The notes: generated by a model not told the origin, from the sequence alone. 64,000 bases of DNA from Candidatus Obscuribacterales bacterium (GCA_019746975.1 JAIERK010000019.1:32617-96616); one strand, 5' to 3'; shown: positions 1 through 8,841, counted from the stretch's first letter. Program-made: numbers and translations.

Positions 1-711
1 GCAGATCCGAAGAGTGCTCAGAAAATTCAAACAGCCGCTCAGCAAAAGCAGAGTGTCGAGACTCAAGGCGCGTACAGCGCTGCTGTAGCTGCTCAGCAAG
101 CCGGCAAGTATGATGAGGCACTGGAGAATTACAACAAGGCGATCGCCGCTTCTCCTAATGAATCATCGTTCTACTACGGTAGAGGTACCTGCTATCAGAC
201 CAGGAATGATGCTTCGAAGAACGACATCGAAAACGCGCTTGCTGACTACGATAAGGCGCTCAGCATTGCACCGAATGAGAAGGCGTACAAAGATGCAGCG
301 AATGGTTTACGAAGCTTCAAGGCCCAGCCCCTAGTCGATTCTGCTATCAAGAAGCAGACGACGGCTGGCGCTGATGGCAAGTACGATCTTGCCGGCGCGA
401 TTGCCGATTACCGTGCCGCGCTCAAGATCTACGACGATCCTGGCACTCACATGAACCTGGGAACAGCTCTCCAAGCCAACAACGACTTGAACGGCGCCCT
501 GCAAGAATACACCAATGCGATTAACAAAGATGCGACATTGGCGGATGCCTACTACTATCGTGGTACCGTATACGAGACTATGAATCAGAAGGATCCTGCG
601 AAGAGAGACTATCAAAAGTATCTCCAGCTGGCTCCGGCCGGACCGAATGCTGCTGCCGTCAAGGACGGGCTGAAGCGCGTTGCACCGGCTTCTCCACCGA
701 AGAAAAAATAG
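1..711 (+). CDS. TPR-repeat protein, 5' end outside the window
   Basis: The reading frame is open from base 1 to a TAG at 709-711, so this is the C-terminal 236 residues of a longer protein. It contains at least three tetratricopeptide-like helical pairs, for example the segments around AGKYDEALENYNKAIAASP, NALADYDKALSIAPNE and NDLNGALQEYTNAINKD, with the small-residue and Tyr/Pro spacing typical of TPRs. The last residues are a short basic tail (PKKK). TPRs are protein-binding scaffolds; no catalytic motif is visible and the partner is unknown. The next gene is also a TPR protein, and a hairpin lies just after the stop. A start inside the window (ATG 451) would cut through a repeat and is unlikely. 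Confidence 0.85.
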   Translation, partial: ADPKSAQKIQTAAQQKQSVETQGAYSAAVAAQQAGKYDEALENYNKAIAASPNESSFYYGRGTCYQTRNDASKNDIENALADYDKALSIAPNEKAYKDAANGLRSFKAQPLVDSAIKKQTTAGADGKYDLAGAIADYRAALKIYDDPGTHMNLGTALQANNDLNGALQEYTNAINKDATLADAYYYRGTVYETMNQKDPAKRDYQKYLQLAPAGPNAAAVKDGLKRVAPASPPKKK

Positions 712-733
712 GACTCTCTCCAAATCATGAGCG

Positions 734-768
734 AAGTGCCCGATGCTATGAACTAGCTCGGGCACTTT
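734..768 (+). terminator. Rho-independent terminator after the TPR gene
   Basis: A perfect 10-bp stem (AAGTGCCCGA at 734-743 with TCGGGCACTT at 758-767) encloses a 14-nt loop and runs into a short T tract. It lies 23 bases after the stop of the partial TPR gene. Confidence 0.7.
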
Positions 769-809
769 CTCTAGGGTGTGCGTTATGAAATCCAGTAGTT
801 AGAGAGTAG

Positions 810-837
810 TTGAGTTTGCTGTCAAACAGCTTACAAT
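810..837 (+). promoter_or_regulatory. Probable sigma-70 promoter for the second TPR gene
   Basis: TTGAGT at 810-815 and TACAAT at 832-837 are separated by 16 bp and sit just upstream of the TTG start at 858. The same TTACAATAGC string occurs in front of radA (-10 at 3325-3330), which supports its use as a -10 element here. Confidence 0.5.
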
Positions 838-857
838 AGCTCTTAGAGGAAATTGAC

Positions 858-1943
858 TTGGATAGAGCGTTTGCAACTGCACTATTATTTGTCTCCCTGA
901 TGTTGCCCACTGCGGTAGGCGCACAATCTCAAGATGGGGCTGACTCGAAGTCAAATCCTAAAGGAGACGTCAACCTCACGGAGGAGCAAAAGCAAGCCAG
1001 TGTAAGCTGGAACGTCGCAATGACGCTCGCGAAGCAAGCGATGCTCAACGGCAAGTTTGTCGACGCCCAGACGATTTTGAAAACAGCGTTAACCGAAGCG
1101 AGAAAATTCGGTCCAAGTAATTTCAGAGTTGCGGTGACAACCTGGGAGCTCGCTCAATCGCATAAGGAACGCGGCGAATACAAAGAGGCCCAGGAGGACG
1201 TCGCAGAGGCGCTCCATGTTCTCGAAGAACAGAAGCCACCTCGCCCGATGGCGTATGCAGGCGCACTCAATACACTCGCGAGTATTCATAAAGAACAAGG
1301 TCAATATGATGAGGCAGAAAAGACCTATCAGAAGGCGATTGCGATTCTAGAAAAAAACGACGGCGAAAAACTGGCTCTTGCTGCAGGTTTAGACAATCTG
1401 GGTGTGCTTTACCAGAAGCGACAGATGTTTGATAAAGCCATACCGATCCAGGAGCGCGTCCTCTCGATCTATGAATCGTCGCCAAAGACTTCACCGCGCG
1501 ATATGGCGATTTGTTTGAATAATATCGCCGAGAGCTACAGATACCAGAAGCAAAACGATAAGGCTCGCAGCAGTTTTGAACGAGCAATAAAATTGATGGT
1601 CGATAAATACGGGGCCGATCATCCTACTGTTGCTACATTCAAAGATAATCTGAGTGCGGTGCTCAAGGACGAAGGAAAGCTTGCGGAGGCTGAAAAACTA
1701 GAAGGTGATGTCTGCAGGATTTACAGGAATACCCTCGGTAACAACCATCCGGATCTCGCTATCGCATTGCATAACCTCGCAAACCTATATGCATCAATGG
1801 GCAACAATGCGAAAGCGATCGAATGCGAGCGCGAGGCGTTGAGCATTTTTGAAAAGGCGTTTGGACCTACTCATCCGTTAACGGTCCAATCAAAATCGGC
1901 GATGCTCGAATTGAGTCGTAATGCGGACAACAGCAACAAATAG
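858..1943 (+). CDS. Secreted TPR protein (kinesin-light-chain type repeats)
   Basis: This is a 361-residue protein with an N-terminal signal peptide (hydrophobic residues 5-20, likely cleavage after AVGA) followed by about six 42-residue TPRs of the kinesin-light-chain/NB-ARC-associated type. Typical units contain YDEAEKTYQKAIAILEK and HPDLAIALHNLANLYASMG. It is therefore an exported protein-binding scaffold; no enzymatic motif is seen and its partners are unknown. The start is TTG, chosen because AGAGGA lies 7 bases upstream, a promoter precedes it, and the signal peptide begins there. It converges on lgt, with only 19 bases between the two stops. Confidence 0.85.
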   Translation: MDRAFATALLFVSLMLPTAVGAQSQDGADSKSNPKGDVNLTEEQKQASVSWNVAMTLAKQAMLNGKFVDAQTILKTALTEARKFGPSNFRVAVTTWELAQSHKERGEYKEAQEDVAEALHVLEEQKPPRPMAYAGALNTLASIHKEQGQYDEAEKTYQKAIAILEKNDGEKLALAAGLDNLGVLYQKRQMFDKAIPIQERVLSIYESSPKTSPRDMAICLNNIAESYRYQKQNDKARSSFERAIKLMVDKYGADHPTVATFKDNLSAVLKDEGKLAEAEKLEGDVCRIYRNTLGNNHPDLAIALHNLANLYASMGNNAKAIECEREALSIFEKAFGPTHPLTVQSKSAMLELSRNADNSNK

Positions 1944-1962
1944 CGTCAGGTTATAAGCCAAA

Positions 1963-2775
1963 TCACTCTGCCGATGTTTCTGGTGCTTTTCTTGTGTATT
2001 TCCAGAACAAGATGAGAAACAGAATGCACGACCCGAGGAGACCTGCGGCGCTCGCGATGATGGGCACCGGGGTGCTTCCTGCCATTATGCTATCAACGCG
2101 AATAGGTTCTATCGCCAATCGACCGAGAGAGTACAGTGCAAGGTAGAGAAGAAATGTCAAACCTGGATACTTGCCCAGGCGGCGCCCAGCGAAGTAATAA
2201 AGGAAGAGGAAGATCATCAAATTCCAGATCGATTCATACAAAAATGCTGGATGAAAGTAGCTGTGATTGAAGTATTGCATCGGTCTGTTTTCGACTGGGA
2301 TGAACAACCTGAGTGGAAAATCGTCCGCTACGGGTTTGCCGAATGCTTCCGAGTTGAAGAAATTACCCCAGCGTCCGATTGCTTGTGCCAGAGGTGTGAC
2401 GCATCCACCAAGATCTAGTATTCGAGCGGTTGGTAGCTTCGCTATATAGCAGTACACCGCCGCGGTTAAGTAACCGCCGATGATACCACCGTGAATCGAC
2501 ATTCCACCCTGCCACGTCGCAAGTATGTCTTGCGGGTGGCCGAGAAAGTAAGTCGGGTTGAGCGCAACGAAATACAATCGTCCGCCGAGAATCCCGCCGA
2601 TGAAGGATATTAGTGCGCAGTTGGTCAATTGCTCTCGATCGATCTTCCATGCGTCGGCAAGTCGATTCGCCATGAACGCTGCTGCCAGAAATCCAACTGC
2701 AATAAGGACTCCGTACCATCGGATGGTGAGGAATCCCAACTTGAAAAAGATTGCGCCGGGCGATTGCAGGATCAT
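1963..2775 (-). CDS. lgt: Prolipoprotein diacylglyceryl transferase
   Basis: Lgt moves a diacylglyceryl group from phosphatidylglycerol to the lipobox cysteine of prolipoproteins, the first step of lipoprotein maturation in the inner membrane. The 270-residue protein has the usual length and several membrane segments. It carries the family signatures GGMSIHGGIIGG in the first half and the diagnostic GRWGNFFNSEAFG with the essential Arg, Asn and Glu. The N-terminal motif RWYGVLIAVGF is also typical. The gene stands alone on the minus strand, converging with the TPR gene. Its presence shows that the organism makes true lipoproteins. Confidence 0.97.
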   Translation of the reverse strand: MILQSPGAIFFKLGFLTIRWYGVLIAVGFLAAAFMANRLADAWKIDREQLTNCALISFIGGILGGRLYFVALNPTYFLGHPQDILATWQGGMSIHGGIIGGYLTAAVYCYIAKLPTARILDLGGCVTPLAQAIGRWGNFFNSEAFGKPVADDFPLRLFIPVENRPMQYFNHSYFHPAFLYESIWNLMIFLFLYYFAGRRLGKYPGLTFLLYLALYSLGRLAIEPIRVDSIMAGSTPVPIIASAAGLLGSCILFLILFWKYTRKAPETSAE

Positions 2776-2837
2776 GTTTAGGAGAGGCCCTGACTGATTT
2801 ACCTATTCTTTATAGCAGAATAACAAGATTGCAGAAT

Positions 2838-2866
2838 AACAAACCACTCTGACGGAAGCAGAGTGG
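2838..2866 (-). terminator. Terminator for the small secreted-protein gene
   Basis: CCACTCTG (2844-2851) pairs perfectly with CAGAGTGG (2859-2866) around a 7-nt loop. Read on the minus strand the hairpin is followed by TTTGTTATT and lies about 30 bases past the stop at 2897. Confidence 0.5.
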
Positions 2867-2896
2867 CCAGTCGGTTACAGTACAAGTGGGATCTAA

Positions 2897-3238
2897 TTAA
2901 TAGGGCTGTTGGCTGTTTGGAACAGTATCGCCATACACATCTTTTGGCGCTTTTCCAAAATTGCGTTCTGCGTTGGCGGGTAGCTTGGGATCATGGACCT
3001 CATCGTGAGGATCATCTCCATGCGGATCTGGACCATGGGGGTCGGTTCCGCCGTACTTTTGTGCGACAACCAAGCTTGATTGCTTAGTTTGAAACAATGT
3101 CTCTGGATTTTGAAAAAATGCCTTAATTGATTTTTCTGCACAGGCGATCGATGCGCTATCTGTCATGCCTGCAAGACCATATCCAGTGACTGCTATCAGG
3201 GCTGCTCCCATTGCTATCAGCACCGAGCGATTTAACAT
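2897..3238 (-). CDS. Small secreted His/Asp-rich protein, function unknown
   Basis: This 113-residue protein has an N-terminal hydrophobic segment (MLNRSVLIAMGAALIAVTGY) that could be a signal peptide or anchor. In the middle is a short imperfect repeat DPHGPDPHGDDPHDE rich in His and Asp, which could bind divalent metal; that is inference from composition. The ATG at 3238 is chosen over an upstream in-frame ATG at 3271 because GGAGGT lies 4 bases before it and the hydrophobic stretch starts there. It has no recognisable family. The gene is transcribed away from radA, sharing a short divergent region of about 115 bp. Confidence 0.7.
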   Translation of the reverse strand: MLNRSVLIAMGAALIAVTGYGLAGMTDSASIACAEKSIKAFFQNPETLFQTKQSSLVVAQKYGGTDPHGPDPHGDDPHDEVHDPKLPANAERNFGKAPKDVYGDTVPNSQQPY

Positions 3239-3353
3239 TTGTACCTCCAATGACAACGTGGGTCTGATCAATGTGGGGACTTCAGGGATGACATGAGTAT
3301 AACCGATTTAATTCAACCAACCGTTACAATAGCTTGGTGCAATGGAGATTGTT

Positions 3354-4853
3354 ATGGCAAAAGCGAAATCACGCTGGGTCTGCCAGGAATGCGGCTTTCA
3401 GACATCCGGATATCTTGGGCGATGTACCGAATGCGAGAGTTGGGGATCTATGGTTGAAGAGCTCTCACAGTTCGACTCTTCAAGTGCTTCTCCGAGAGGC
3501 ATCGTCCGCGCGGTTTCGCCTCCTGACAATGGAGGCAATTCAAAGCCCACGCTTTTACAAGATCTTAAGGCTTCCGGATCACAAAGAATCGCGACAGGAA
3601 TACCAGGACTTGATGAAGTGCTCGGAGGTGGCTTCGTTCCGGGCGCAGTAATACTACTTGCAGGTGATCCGGGAATTGGCAAGTCAACTCTTTTGTTGCA
3701 GGTTGCCAGGCACGTTAGTGCCGGACAACGGATACTTTACTTGGCAGGCGAAGAGTCTGCATCGCAAGTGCGAATCAGAGCAAGCCGCTTGAAGATGGAT
3801 GATTGCAAAGTCCATGTTGACACTCAGCAGGACGTGATCAAACTATCGGAGAGCATGCGTGAATTCTCTGATGGTGTAGCAATCATTGACAGCATTCAGT
3901 CTGTGTTTCATCCACAATTAACGAGTGCTGCCGGTTCTGTCGGGCAGGTTCGCGAATCAGCGCAGTTAATCATTAACTCTGCCAAGGCATCAAATATCGC
4001 AACTATTCTCGTAGGACATGTCACGAAGGAAGGGTCTATTGCCGGACCTCGTGTTCTTGAACATATGGTCGACGTGGTGCTCCACTTCGAGGGCGATCGA
4101 ACAAGACAGCTGCGAATTCTGCGCGCGATGAAAAACAGATTCGGATCCACATCCGAAATTGCCATCTTCTCAATGACTGGAGAAGGTCTGGTTGAGGTCG
4201 GTAATCCGAGCGAGTTCTTACTCGGCGACCGACTTAAGAAGTTAGGGCAGACACAAGCTCCTTCCGGCACAGCCGTTATCGCCAGCGGTGAGGGGAGCAG
4301 AACCTTATTGCTTGAAGTTCAAGCACTGGTAAGTGCCACCACTTACTCCGCGCCTAGGCGCCTGGCCAACGGATGCGACGGTAATCGCTTGCTTCAAACA
4401 ATTGCTGTTCTAGAGAAAAAAGTTGGGCTCTCTCTTGCTCGATCCGATATCTATGTTAATGTTGTCGGCGGACTCGACATTGATGATCCCGCGGGCGACC
4501 TTGGTGTGAGCGTTGCCATCGCTACTTCCGCACTCGATCGTTCCGTCGACTCATCGGTAATTTTTATAGGCGAGATCGGATTGACTGGCGAGGTGCGCGC
4601 TGTCGTGTCGCTCGAACGTCGCGTAAAAGAAGCCGCTCGACTCGGTTTTCAAAAGGCAATCGTACCCAAAAGCAATCTGCCGCTCTCTGGTGGTGTTCCG
4701 AAAATGGAGATCATCGGTGTCGAAACATTGAGCGAAGCGCTGCTACTAGCAATGCCTGGTGTCGATTTGCCTCCTCGTAAGACAAAGAAGAAAGACGATA
4801 TTGATTTCAGGGCGCTTGGTGATTTTCCTGTCGGCATGACACCGCTGATTTAA
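3354..4853 (+). CDS. radA: DNA repair protein RadA
   Basis: RadA is a RecA-like, DnaB-like branch-migration ATPase that processes recombination intermediates. The 499-residue protein has the full architecture: a C4 zinc finger (Cys10, 13, 24, 27), a Walker A motif GDPGIGKST near residue 104, the RadA-specific KNRFGS motif at 260-265, and a C-terminal Lon-protease-like domain that contains the family's usual GGLDIDDPAGDLGVSVAIA-like region. ATG 3354 is preferred over ATG 3342 because GGAGA sits 5 bases upstream and homologues begin MAK. A TACAAT -10 box lies at 3325-3330. No partner gene is coupled to it. Confidence 0.97.
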   Translation: MAKAKSRWVCQECGFQTSGYLGRCTECESWGSMVEELSQFDSSSASPRGIVRAVSPPDNGGNSKPTLLQDLKASGSQRIATGIPGLDEVLGGGFVPGAVILLAGDPGIGKSTLLLQVARHVSAGQRILYLAGEESASQVRIRASRLKMDDCKVHVDTQQDVIKLSESMREFSDGVAIIDSIQSVFHPQLTSAAGSVGQVRESAQLIINSAKASNIATILVGHVTKEGSIAGPRVLEHMVDVVLHFEGDRTRQLRILRAMKNRFGSTSEIAIFSMTGEGLVEVGNPSEFLLGDRLKKLGQTQAPSGTAVIASGEGSRTLLLEVQALVSATTYSAPRRLANGCDGNRLLQTIAVLEKKVGLSLARSDIYVNVVGGLDIDDPAGDLGVSVAIATSALDRSVDSSVIFIGEIGLTGEVRAVVSLERRVKEAARLGFQKAIVPKSNLPLSGGVPKMEIIGVETLSEALLLAMPGVDLPPRKTKKKDDIDFRALGDFPVGMTPLI

Positions 4854-5063
4854 ACGGTCTCGTTGCGTTTAGAAGCTCACATTAAATGATTAAGTGGCCA
4901 GCGCATGCTGGAGCCTTCGCAGCTGGAATTCCGAAACCCCGCAGCAGAAACGAGAGAATAGATCGGTTCTCGTTGATTGAAGTAGACCGCAAAATGCGTG
5001 TCATGCATTAGTCTGTTATGTAGACCTGTTTTGTCAATTAATCAAATGGGCGACCAAGCCGGG

Positions 5064-5069
5064 TACAAT
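5064..5069 (+). promoter_or_regulatory. Probable -10 box for uvrC
   Basis: TACAAT at 5064-5069 predicts transcription starting near 5076. That places the in-frame GTG at 4998 and ATG at 5046 upstream of the transcript and supports ATG 5109 as the uvrC start. No convincing -35 was found. Confidence 0.35.
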
Positions 5070-5108
5070 CGCCCTCTGAATTGCAAGTGCTTCAACAACC
5101 GAACTGAA

Positions 5109-7052
5109 ATGACTGATTTCGAACTTACCGAGGATTTAAAAAGGCAACTGTCCGCTCTCCCTGACGAGCCAGGCGTCTATATCTTTCGCAACTTGGAAGG
5201 CGAGGTCGTTTACATCGGGAAAGCCCTTTCTCTCAAGAATCGGGTGAAGTCCTATTGGAATCAAACCGCCTGGCGCGAGCGCCCGAAGCTGCATGTGATG
5301 ATGCCGAAGGTGGCGAAGCTCGACACGATTCTTACTCATTCCGAGAAAGAGGCACTGCTTCTGGAAGCGACTTTGATCAGGCAGCATATGCCGAGATACA
5401 ACATCGCGCTTAAAGATGATCGGCGCTATCCCTGGTTGGCAATTACTTACGATGTTTCGTATCCGCGATTGATTATGGTGCGAGATCCGGTGCGCTATCG
5501 AAAAGAACATCCCAAGAACAAGGTGTTCGGGCCATATGTCGAGACTGGTCAAATGTGGGAGACAGTGCGGGTTCTGCGCAAAGTTTTCCCGATGCGCCAG
5601 CGAAAGAAGCCGTTGTTCAAAGATCGGCCCTGTATGAATTATTACATTGGACTGTGTTTGGCTCCGTGTCAAAACATGGTTGCCGAAGAGCTTTACGATT
5701 CAATGGTTAAACAGGTGGAGATGTTTCTATCTGGACGACAATCTGAGGTTGTTCAACAGTTGACCACCGAGATGGAGAAGTCGGCTGACGAACTGGATTT
5801 CGAACAAGCCGCGAAAATACGCGATCGGTTGAAGGCTCTCGAAACAGTGATCGAAAAGCAGCAAGTCTTTTTCGAAAACGAGAAGGTCATGTGCGATGTG
5901 GTTGCAGAGGCTCATACAGAGAAGCTTCTGGCTGCTTGTATAATGCGTGTACGCGAAGGTAAGCTCGTCTCGTCCGAGACCATGTGTCTTACGCTAACCG
6001 AAAAGACAGGATGGGACGAGGCTTTCCAGAGCTTTGTCGATCAGTACTACGCGCAGTGCGAAGATGTCTATGTACCGACAGAGGTTATCGTGCAACATCC
6101 GTTGGAAGACTTGCCGGCGATTGAGGAGCTGTTGACGAGCAAGCTTCAGCGATCGGTCAAGGTTTTTGTTCCGTCGCGGGGAGCGAAAGTCAATCTGATC
6201 GAGATGGCGAAAAAAAATGCTCAACAATCGCTTGAGTATGAGTTCGTACATCGAGAGGAAGAGATGGATGCGAAGTCGGAGGCTCTTCTTTCGCGGCTGA
6301 AGGAGGAGTTGGGAATTTCGCGACTCCCGAAGCGCATTGAATGTTTTGACATCTCGAATATACAAGGGAGCGATATTGTCGCGAGTATGGTCGTCTTTGA
6401 GAGAGGTCAGGCGAAGACGAAGGACTATAGGACCTTCAAGATAAAGACAGTTACAGGCGGAGAGCCCAACGATTTTGCATCGATGAAAGAGGTTGTAGGC
6501 AGGAGATATTCTCGCTTACTGCAAGAGGGAAAACCGCTACCAGATTTAGTCATCATCGATGGTGGCAAGGGACAACTCGGCGCCGCGCTAGAGGCGCTCG
6601 CCGAGCTAGAACAGGCGGGTCTTCCAAAGGAACCATTTGATATTATTGGTCTGGCAAAGAGGCATGAAGAGGTTTTCTTCCCTTACCGCAGCCAACCGGT
6701 TTTGTTGTCGAGGAGGAGCGAGGCTCTGTATCTCCTTCAGCGCGTGCGCAATGAGGCGCATCGATTCGCAGTGACCTTCCATAGAAAAGTCAGAGCGAAA
6801 CGATCGCTCAAGTCTGAGATGGATATGTTAAAAGGTGTCGGGAGTGCGCGTAGAAAGTTGCTGCTTGACTATTTCGGCACCTTTGCCAATCTGAAGGAGG
6901 CGACGAGTGACGCGCTTCTGGCTGTGCCTGGCCTGCCTCGCAATGTAGCCGTTAATATTTTCTCGCAGCTCCATCCTGCGCCCGGCGAAGCCGAATCTGC
7001 CGATTCTTTAGCGCAGCAAGCCGATGAGGAAGTTTTGGAATCTCCGGATTGA
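5109..7052 (+). CDS. uvrC: Excinuclease ABC subunit C
   Basis: UvrC makes both incisions in nucleotide excision repair after UvrAB loads it at damage. The 647-residue protein shows the N-terminal GIY-YIG nuclease (PGVY 21-24, VYIG 34-37), a cysteine cluster (CMNYYIGLCLAPC) typical of the family, a UVR motif near residues 222-245 that contacts UvrB, the RNase-H-like second nuclease with the signature IECFDISNIQG near 410-420, and a helix-hairpin-helix pair near 573-610 (LKGVGSARRKLL, LLAVPGL). The length matches the family. ATG 5109 was chosen because the homologous region starts there and a -10 box lies just upstream; longer in-frame starts add unrelated residues. No strong Shine-Dalgarno is visible. 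Confidence 0.97.
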   Translation: MTDFELTEDLKRQLSALPDEPGVYIFRNLEGEVVYIGKALSLKNRVKSYWNQTAWRERPKLHVMMPKVAKLDTILTHSEKEALLLEATLIRQHMPRYNIALKDDRRYPWLAITYDVSYPRLIMVRDPVRYRKEHPKNKVFGPYVETGQMWETVRVLRKVFPMRQRKKPLFKDRPCMNYYIGLCLAPCQNMVAEELYDSMVKQVEMFLSGRQSEVVQQLTTEMEKSADELDFEQAAKIRDRLKALETVIEKQQVFFENEKVMCDVVAEAHTEKLLAACIMRVREGKLVSSETMCLTLTEKTGWDEAFQSFVDQYYAQCEDVYVPTEVIVQHPLEDLPAIEELLTSKLQRSVKVFVPSRGAKVNLIEMAKKNAQQSLEYEFVHREEEMDAKSEALLSRLKEELGISRLPKRIECFDISNIQGSDIVASMVVFERGQAKTKDYRTFKIKTVTGGEPNDFASMKEVVGRRYSRLLQEGKPLPDLVIIDGGKGQLGAALEALAELEQAGLPKEPFDIIGLAKRHEEVFFPYRSQPVLLSRRSEALYLLQRVRNEAHRFAVTFHRKVRAKRSLKSEMDMLKGVGSARRKLLLDYFGTFANLKEATSDALLAVPGLPRNVAVNIFSQLHPAPGEAESADSLAQQADEEVLESPD

Positions 7053-7056
7053 TTGC

Positions 7057-7150
7057 GTTCCGACTCACGTCCAGAGGGTTCCGGAGTTGGGTTCCGGAGT
7101 AAGCGTTCCGGAATTACGTTCCGGTGTAGCTTTACGGAGCTGCATTCCGG
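7057..7150. repeat. Iterated GTTCCGG motif after uvrC
   Basis: GTTCCG(G) begins at 7057, 7078, 7091, 7105 and 7118, with a weaker ATTCCGG at 7144. The inner copies are spaced 13-14 bp. It lies directly behind the uvrC stop and codes for nothing recognisable. Confidence 0.6.
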
Positions 7151-7299
7151 GCTTCGTTCGGGGTATTGCCCTCCTCATCTGAATCGGAACCTATTAGGTA
7201 CTTGCCGAAGCGAAACTGTCCGTGCAATGAGCAGTTTTTGCGAAGCTTTTGTCGAAGGCTGCGCCAATCCTGCCCGTTGTTCGTGGTCGTCGATGCTCT

Positions 7300-7790
7300 C
7301 GTAAGAGGTTATTTCGACATCGAATTGGCTCTGGGAGGAACATAGCGAACCGCTCCCCCAGTGCCGTGTTCGGTCCCCTGGGCTTGACGAATGCGCTCAT
7401 TTTTTCCCTAAGCGCCTCGTACCAAAATCGAACCAAACTTTGCTATTTACCTTGACGAACATCTTCAGTTTTTCCAAAGCGGCTATTTCGACATCGAATT
7501 GGCCTTGGGAGGAGCATAGCGGACCGCTCACCCAGTGCCCTGTTCGGTCATGTGGGATTGACGAATGCGCTCAATTTTTCCCTAAGCGCCTCGTTCCAAA
7601 ATCGAACCAAACTTTGCTATTTACCTTGACGAACGTCTTCAGTTTTTCCAAAGCGGCTATTTCGACATCGAACTGGACCTGGGAGGACCATAGTGAACGC
7701 CTCCGCTAGTGCCCTGTTTGCTCCCTTGCACTTGATGAACCCGCCTGGTTTTTCCTAAGCGACTGTGACCAAAAATCGAACCAAAATTAA
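7300..7790. repeat. Three-copy 174-bp tandem repeat (dispersed intergenic family)
   Basis: The palindromic core TTCGACATCGAA occurs at 7313, 7487 and 7661, exactly 174 bp apart. Each unit also carries TTGACGAA boxes, a GGGAGGA block and a CCAAAATCGAACCAAA block. Short open frames run through it but differ between units and lack ribosome sites, so it is treated as non-coding. Related copies lie at 20.5-20.8, 37.0-37.3, 50.3-50.4 and 60.8-61.1 kb. Confidence 0.85.
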
Positions 7791-7936
7791 GTAATTTAGC
7801 GATCAGCCTCAAGAATCCCAGGCTTTTATTTATGGGCGATCGAGGTCCACCGTCGTTACCTTAGGTGGCTCCAAGACTTCGAATTTCGGTCTATGGTAAT
7901 CTTTTTCATAGTGAGATCTTTTGGGACCAAAAACAG

Positions 7937-8044
7937 ATGAACGGTGATTTCTTTCGAAAACATCATAAGACCATTACCTGGATGATGATTATTGCCTTTC
8001 TTGCTACGCTTTGTCCCGCAATCTTTTCGGCGTTCGGTGGCTAG
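7937..8044 (+). CDS. Possible 35-residue single-TM peptide
   Basis: ATG 7937 opens 35 codons. The product has a basic start (FFRKHHKT) followed by one hydrophobic helix ending in Gly-Gly. It resembles the N-terminal anchor of SurA/PpiD-like foldases, so it may be a leftover of a larger gene or a genuine membrane micropeptide. There is no good Shine-Dalgarno and its end touches the histidine kinase remnant on the other strand. Confidence 0.25.
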   Translation: MNGDFFRKHHKTITWMMIIAFLATLCPAIFSAFGG

Positions 8045-8161
8045 TTGAGTTTGTCTTCCCCAACAACAGTTAGGGGCGTGGCATTCAAGCTCAGGGCAGG
8101 GAAGGTCACTACAACGGTTGTACCTCGTCCGCTCGCTCCAGATGGTATTCGAATCGAACTG
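8041..8161 (-). pseudogene. Histidine kinase remnant (C-terminal tail only)
   Basis: Reading the minus strand gives SSIRIPSGASGRGTTVVVTF and then a tail ending at TAG (8043-8041). Gly-x-Gly-Thr-Thr followed by alternating hydrophobics and Pro is how the ATPase domain of sensor histidine kinases usually ends. Everything upstream of this tail is missing: the response-regulator remnant ends immediately before it. The order regulator then kinase matches normal operons, which supports decay by internal deletion. Confidence 0.5.
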
Positions 8162-8495
8162 TCAGACCGATTCTTCAATTCTGTAACCGAGCCCCCGTAG
8201 AGCGCGAATCGTCAATCCATAAGGTTCAATTCTCTTTCTCTCGCGGTGAACAGCGATGCCGATGGCGTTGTGCGTGACCTCCGCATCCCAGCGGAAAGCC
8301 GCTGTGTGCCGATGAACTGGCTGAGGCTCTGCATTAGCAGCGGGCTCAAGTATTTCGAATCTTGTGGATTAGTCCAGAGAGTCAGTTCAAAATCTGAGTA
8401 CTTCGAATTCAATGCTCAAGATTCTGACCTCGCGTTATCGGTGAGTGAGACTGCCAATTTGTACAGCTTGAGAGTTTCGGTGGTCAATCTGATCT
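8162..8495 (-). pseudogene. OmpR-family response regulator remnant
   Basis: The minus strand encodes FRWDAEVTHNAIGIAVHRER followed by RIEPYGLTIRALRGLGYRI before a TGA at 8164-8162. This is the winged-helix DNA-binding end of an OmpR/PhoB-type regulator, whose usual form is SN-x-I-x-V-H-I-x-x-L-R-x-K-I ... R-G-x-G-Y. Upstream the frame is interrupted by several stops and frame changes, although relics such as an IGSLTHRREVRIL-like segment remain. The receiver domain is absent. It lies next to the kinase tail and below a set of phased TTCA repeats that look like its old binding site. Confidence 0.6.
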
Positions 8496-8660
8496 TCTCA
8501 ACCCGGGTCAGTAACTAACTTCAATCGAAATCTGAATACTATGTTCTCAACGGTAGAATCCTGATTCGGGTCGCTAGCTGACTTTAACAGGTTTCTGTTA
8601 CGAATCCTGAAGTCGAGATTGTCTGGGCTTTGATATGAAGACGGGCTGCAAATGCACCGT

Positions 8661-8697
8661 TTCAAAATTTTCAAGAAACCTTCACGTTGATTTCACG
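8661..8697 (-). promoter_or_regulatory. Phased TTCA repeats resembling an OmpR/PhoB-type operator
   Basis: TTCAAA at 8661, TTCAAG at 8670, TTCACG at 8681 and TTCACG at 8692 are 9, 11 and 11 bp apart. Such roughly 11-bp direct repeats are the usual binding layout of OmpR/PhoB-family dimers. They lie where the promoter of the decayed minus-strand regulator would be and upstream of the kinase-fusion gene on the plus strand, and could serve either. Confidence 0.4.
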
Positions 8698-8841
8698 TAC
8701 GAGGGATAGCGGGGAATCTGCGGGCGTGATAAGTAACGTAATGGAGACTCTGTGCTGAATAAGCCAGCCGCATCCCACCTTCTGGATTGTGTCGGAGTGA
8801 TCAGAGAAGTTTCAATCTGAATTCACAGGAAGTGACATACC

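Noticed and set aside
4998..5108. Longer uvrC from GTG 4998 or ATG 5046
   Set aside because: The extra residues match nothing in the family and lie upstream of the likely -10 box.
7249..7709. Frames across the 174-bp tandem repeat, at first sight a repeat protein or a CRISPR-like array
   Set aside because: Frames differ between units and lack starts. The units are long, diverged and continuous, without spacers, so neither a protein nor a CRISPR array is supported.
8246..8518. 90-codon plus-strand frame
   Set aside because: The minus strand of the same bases carries the recognisable response-regulator relic, so the plus frame is a chance shadow.
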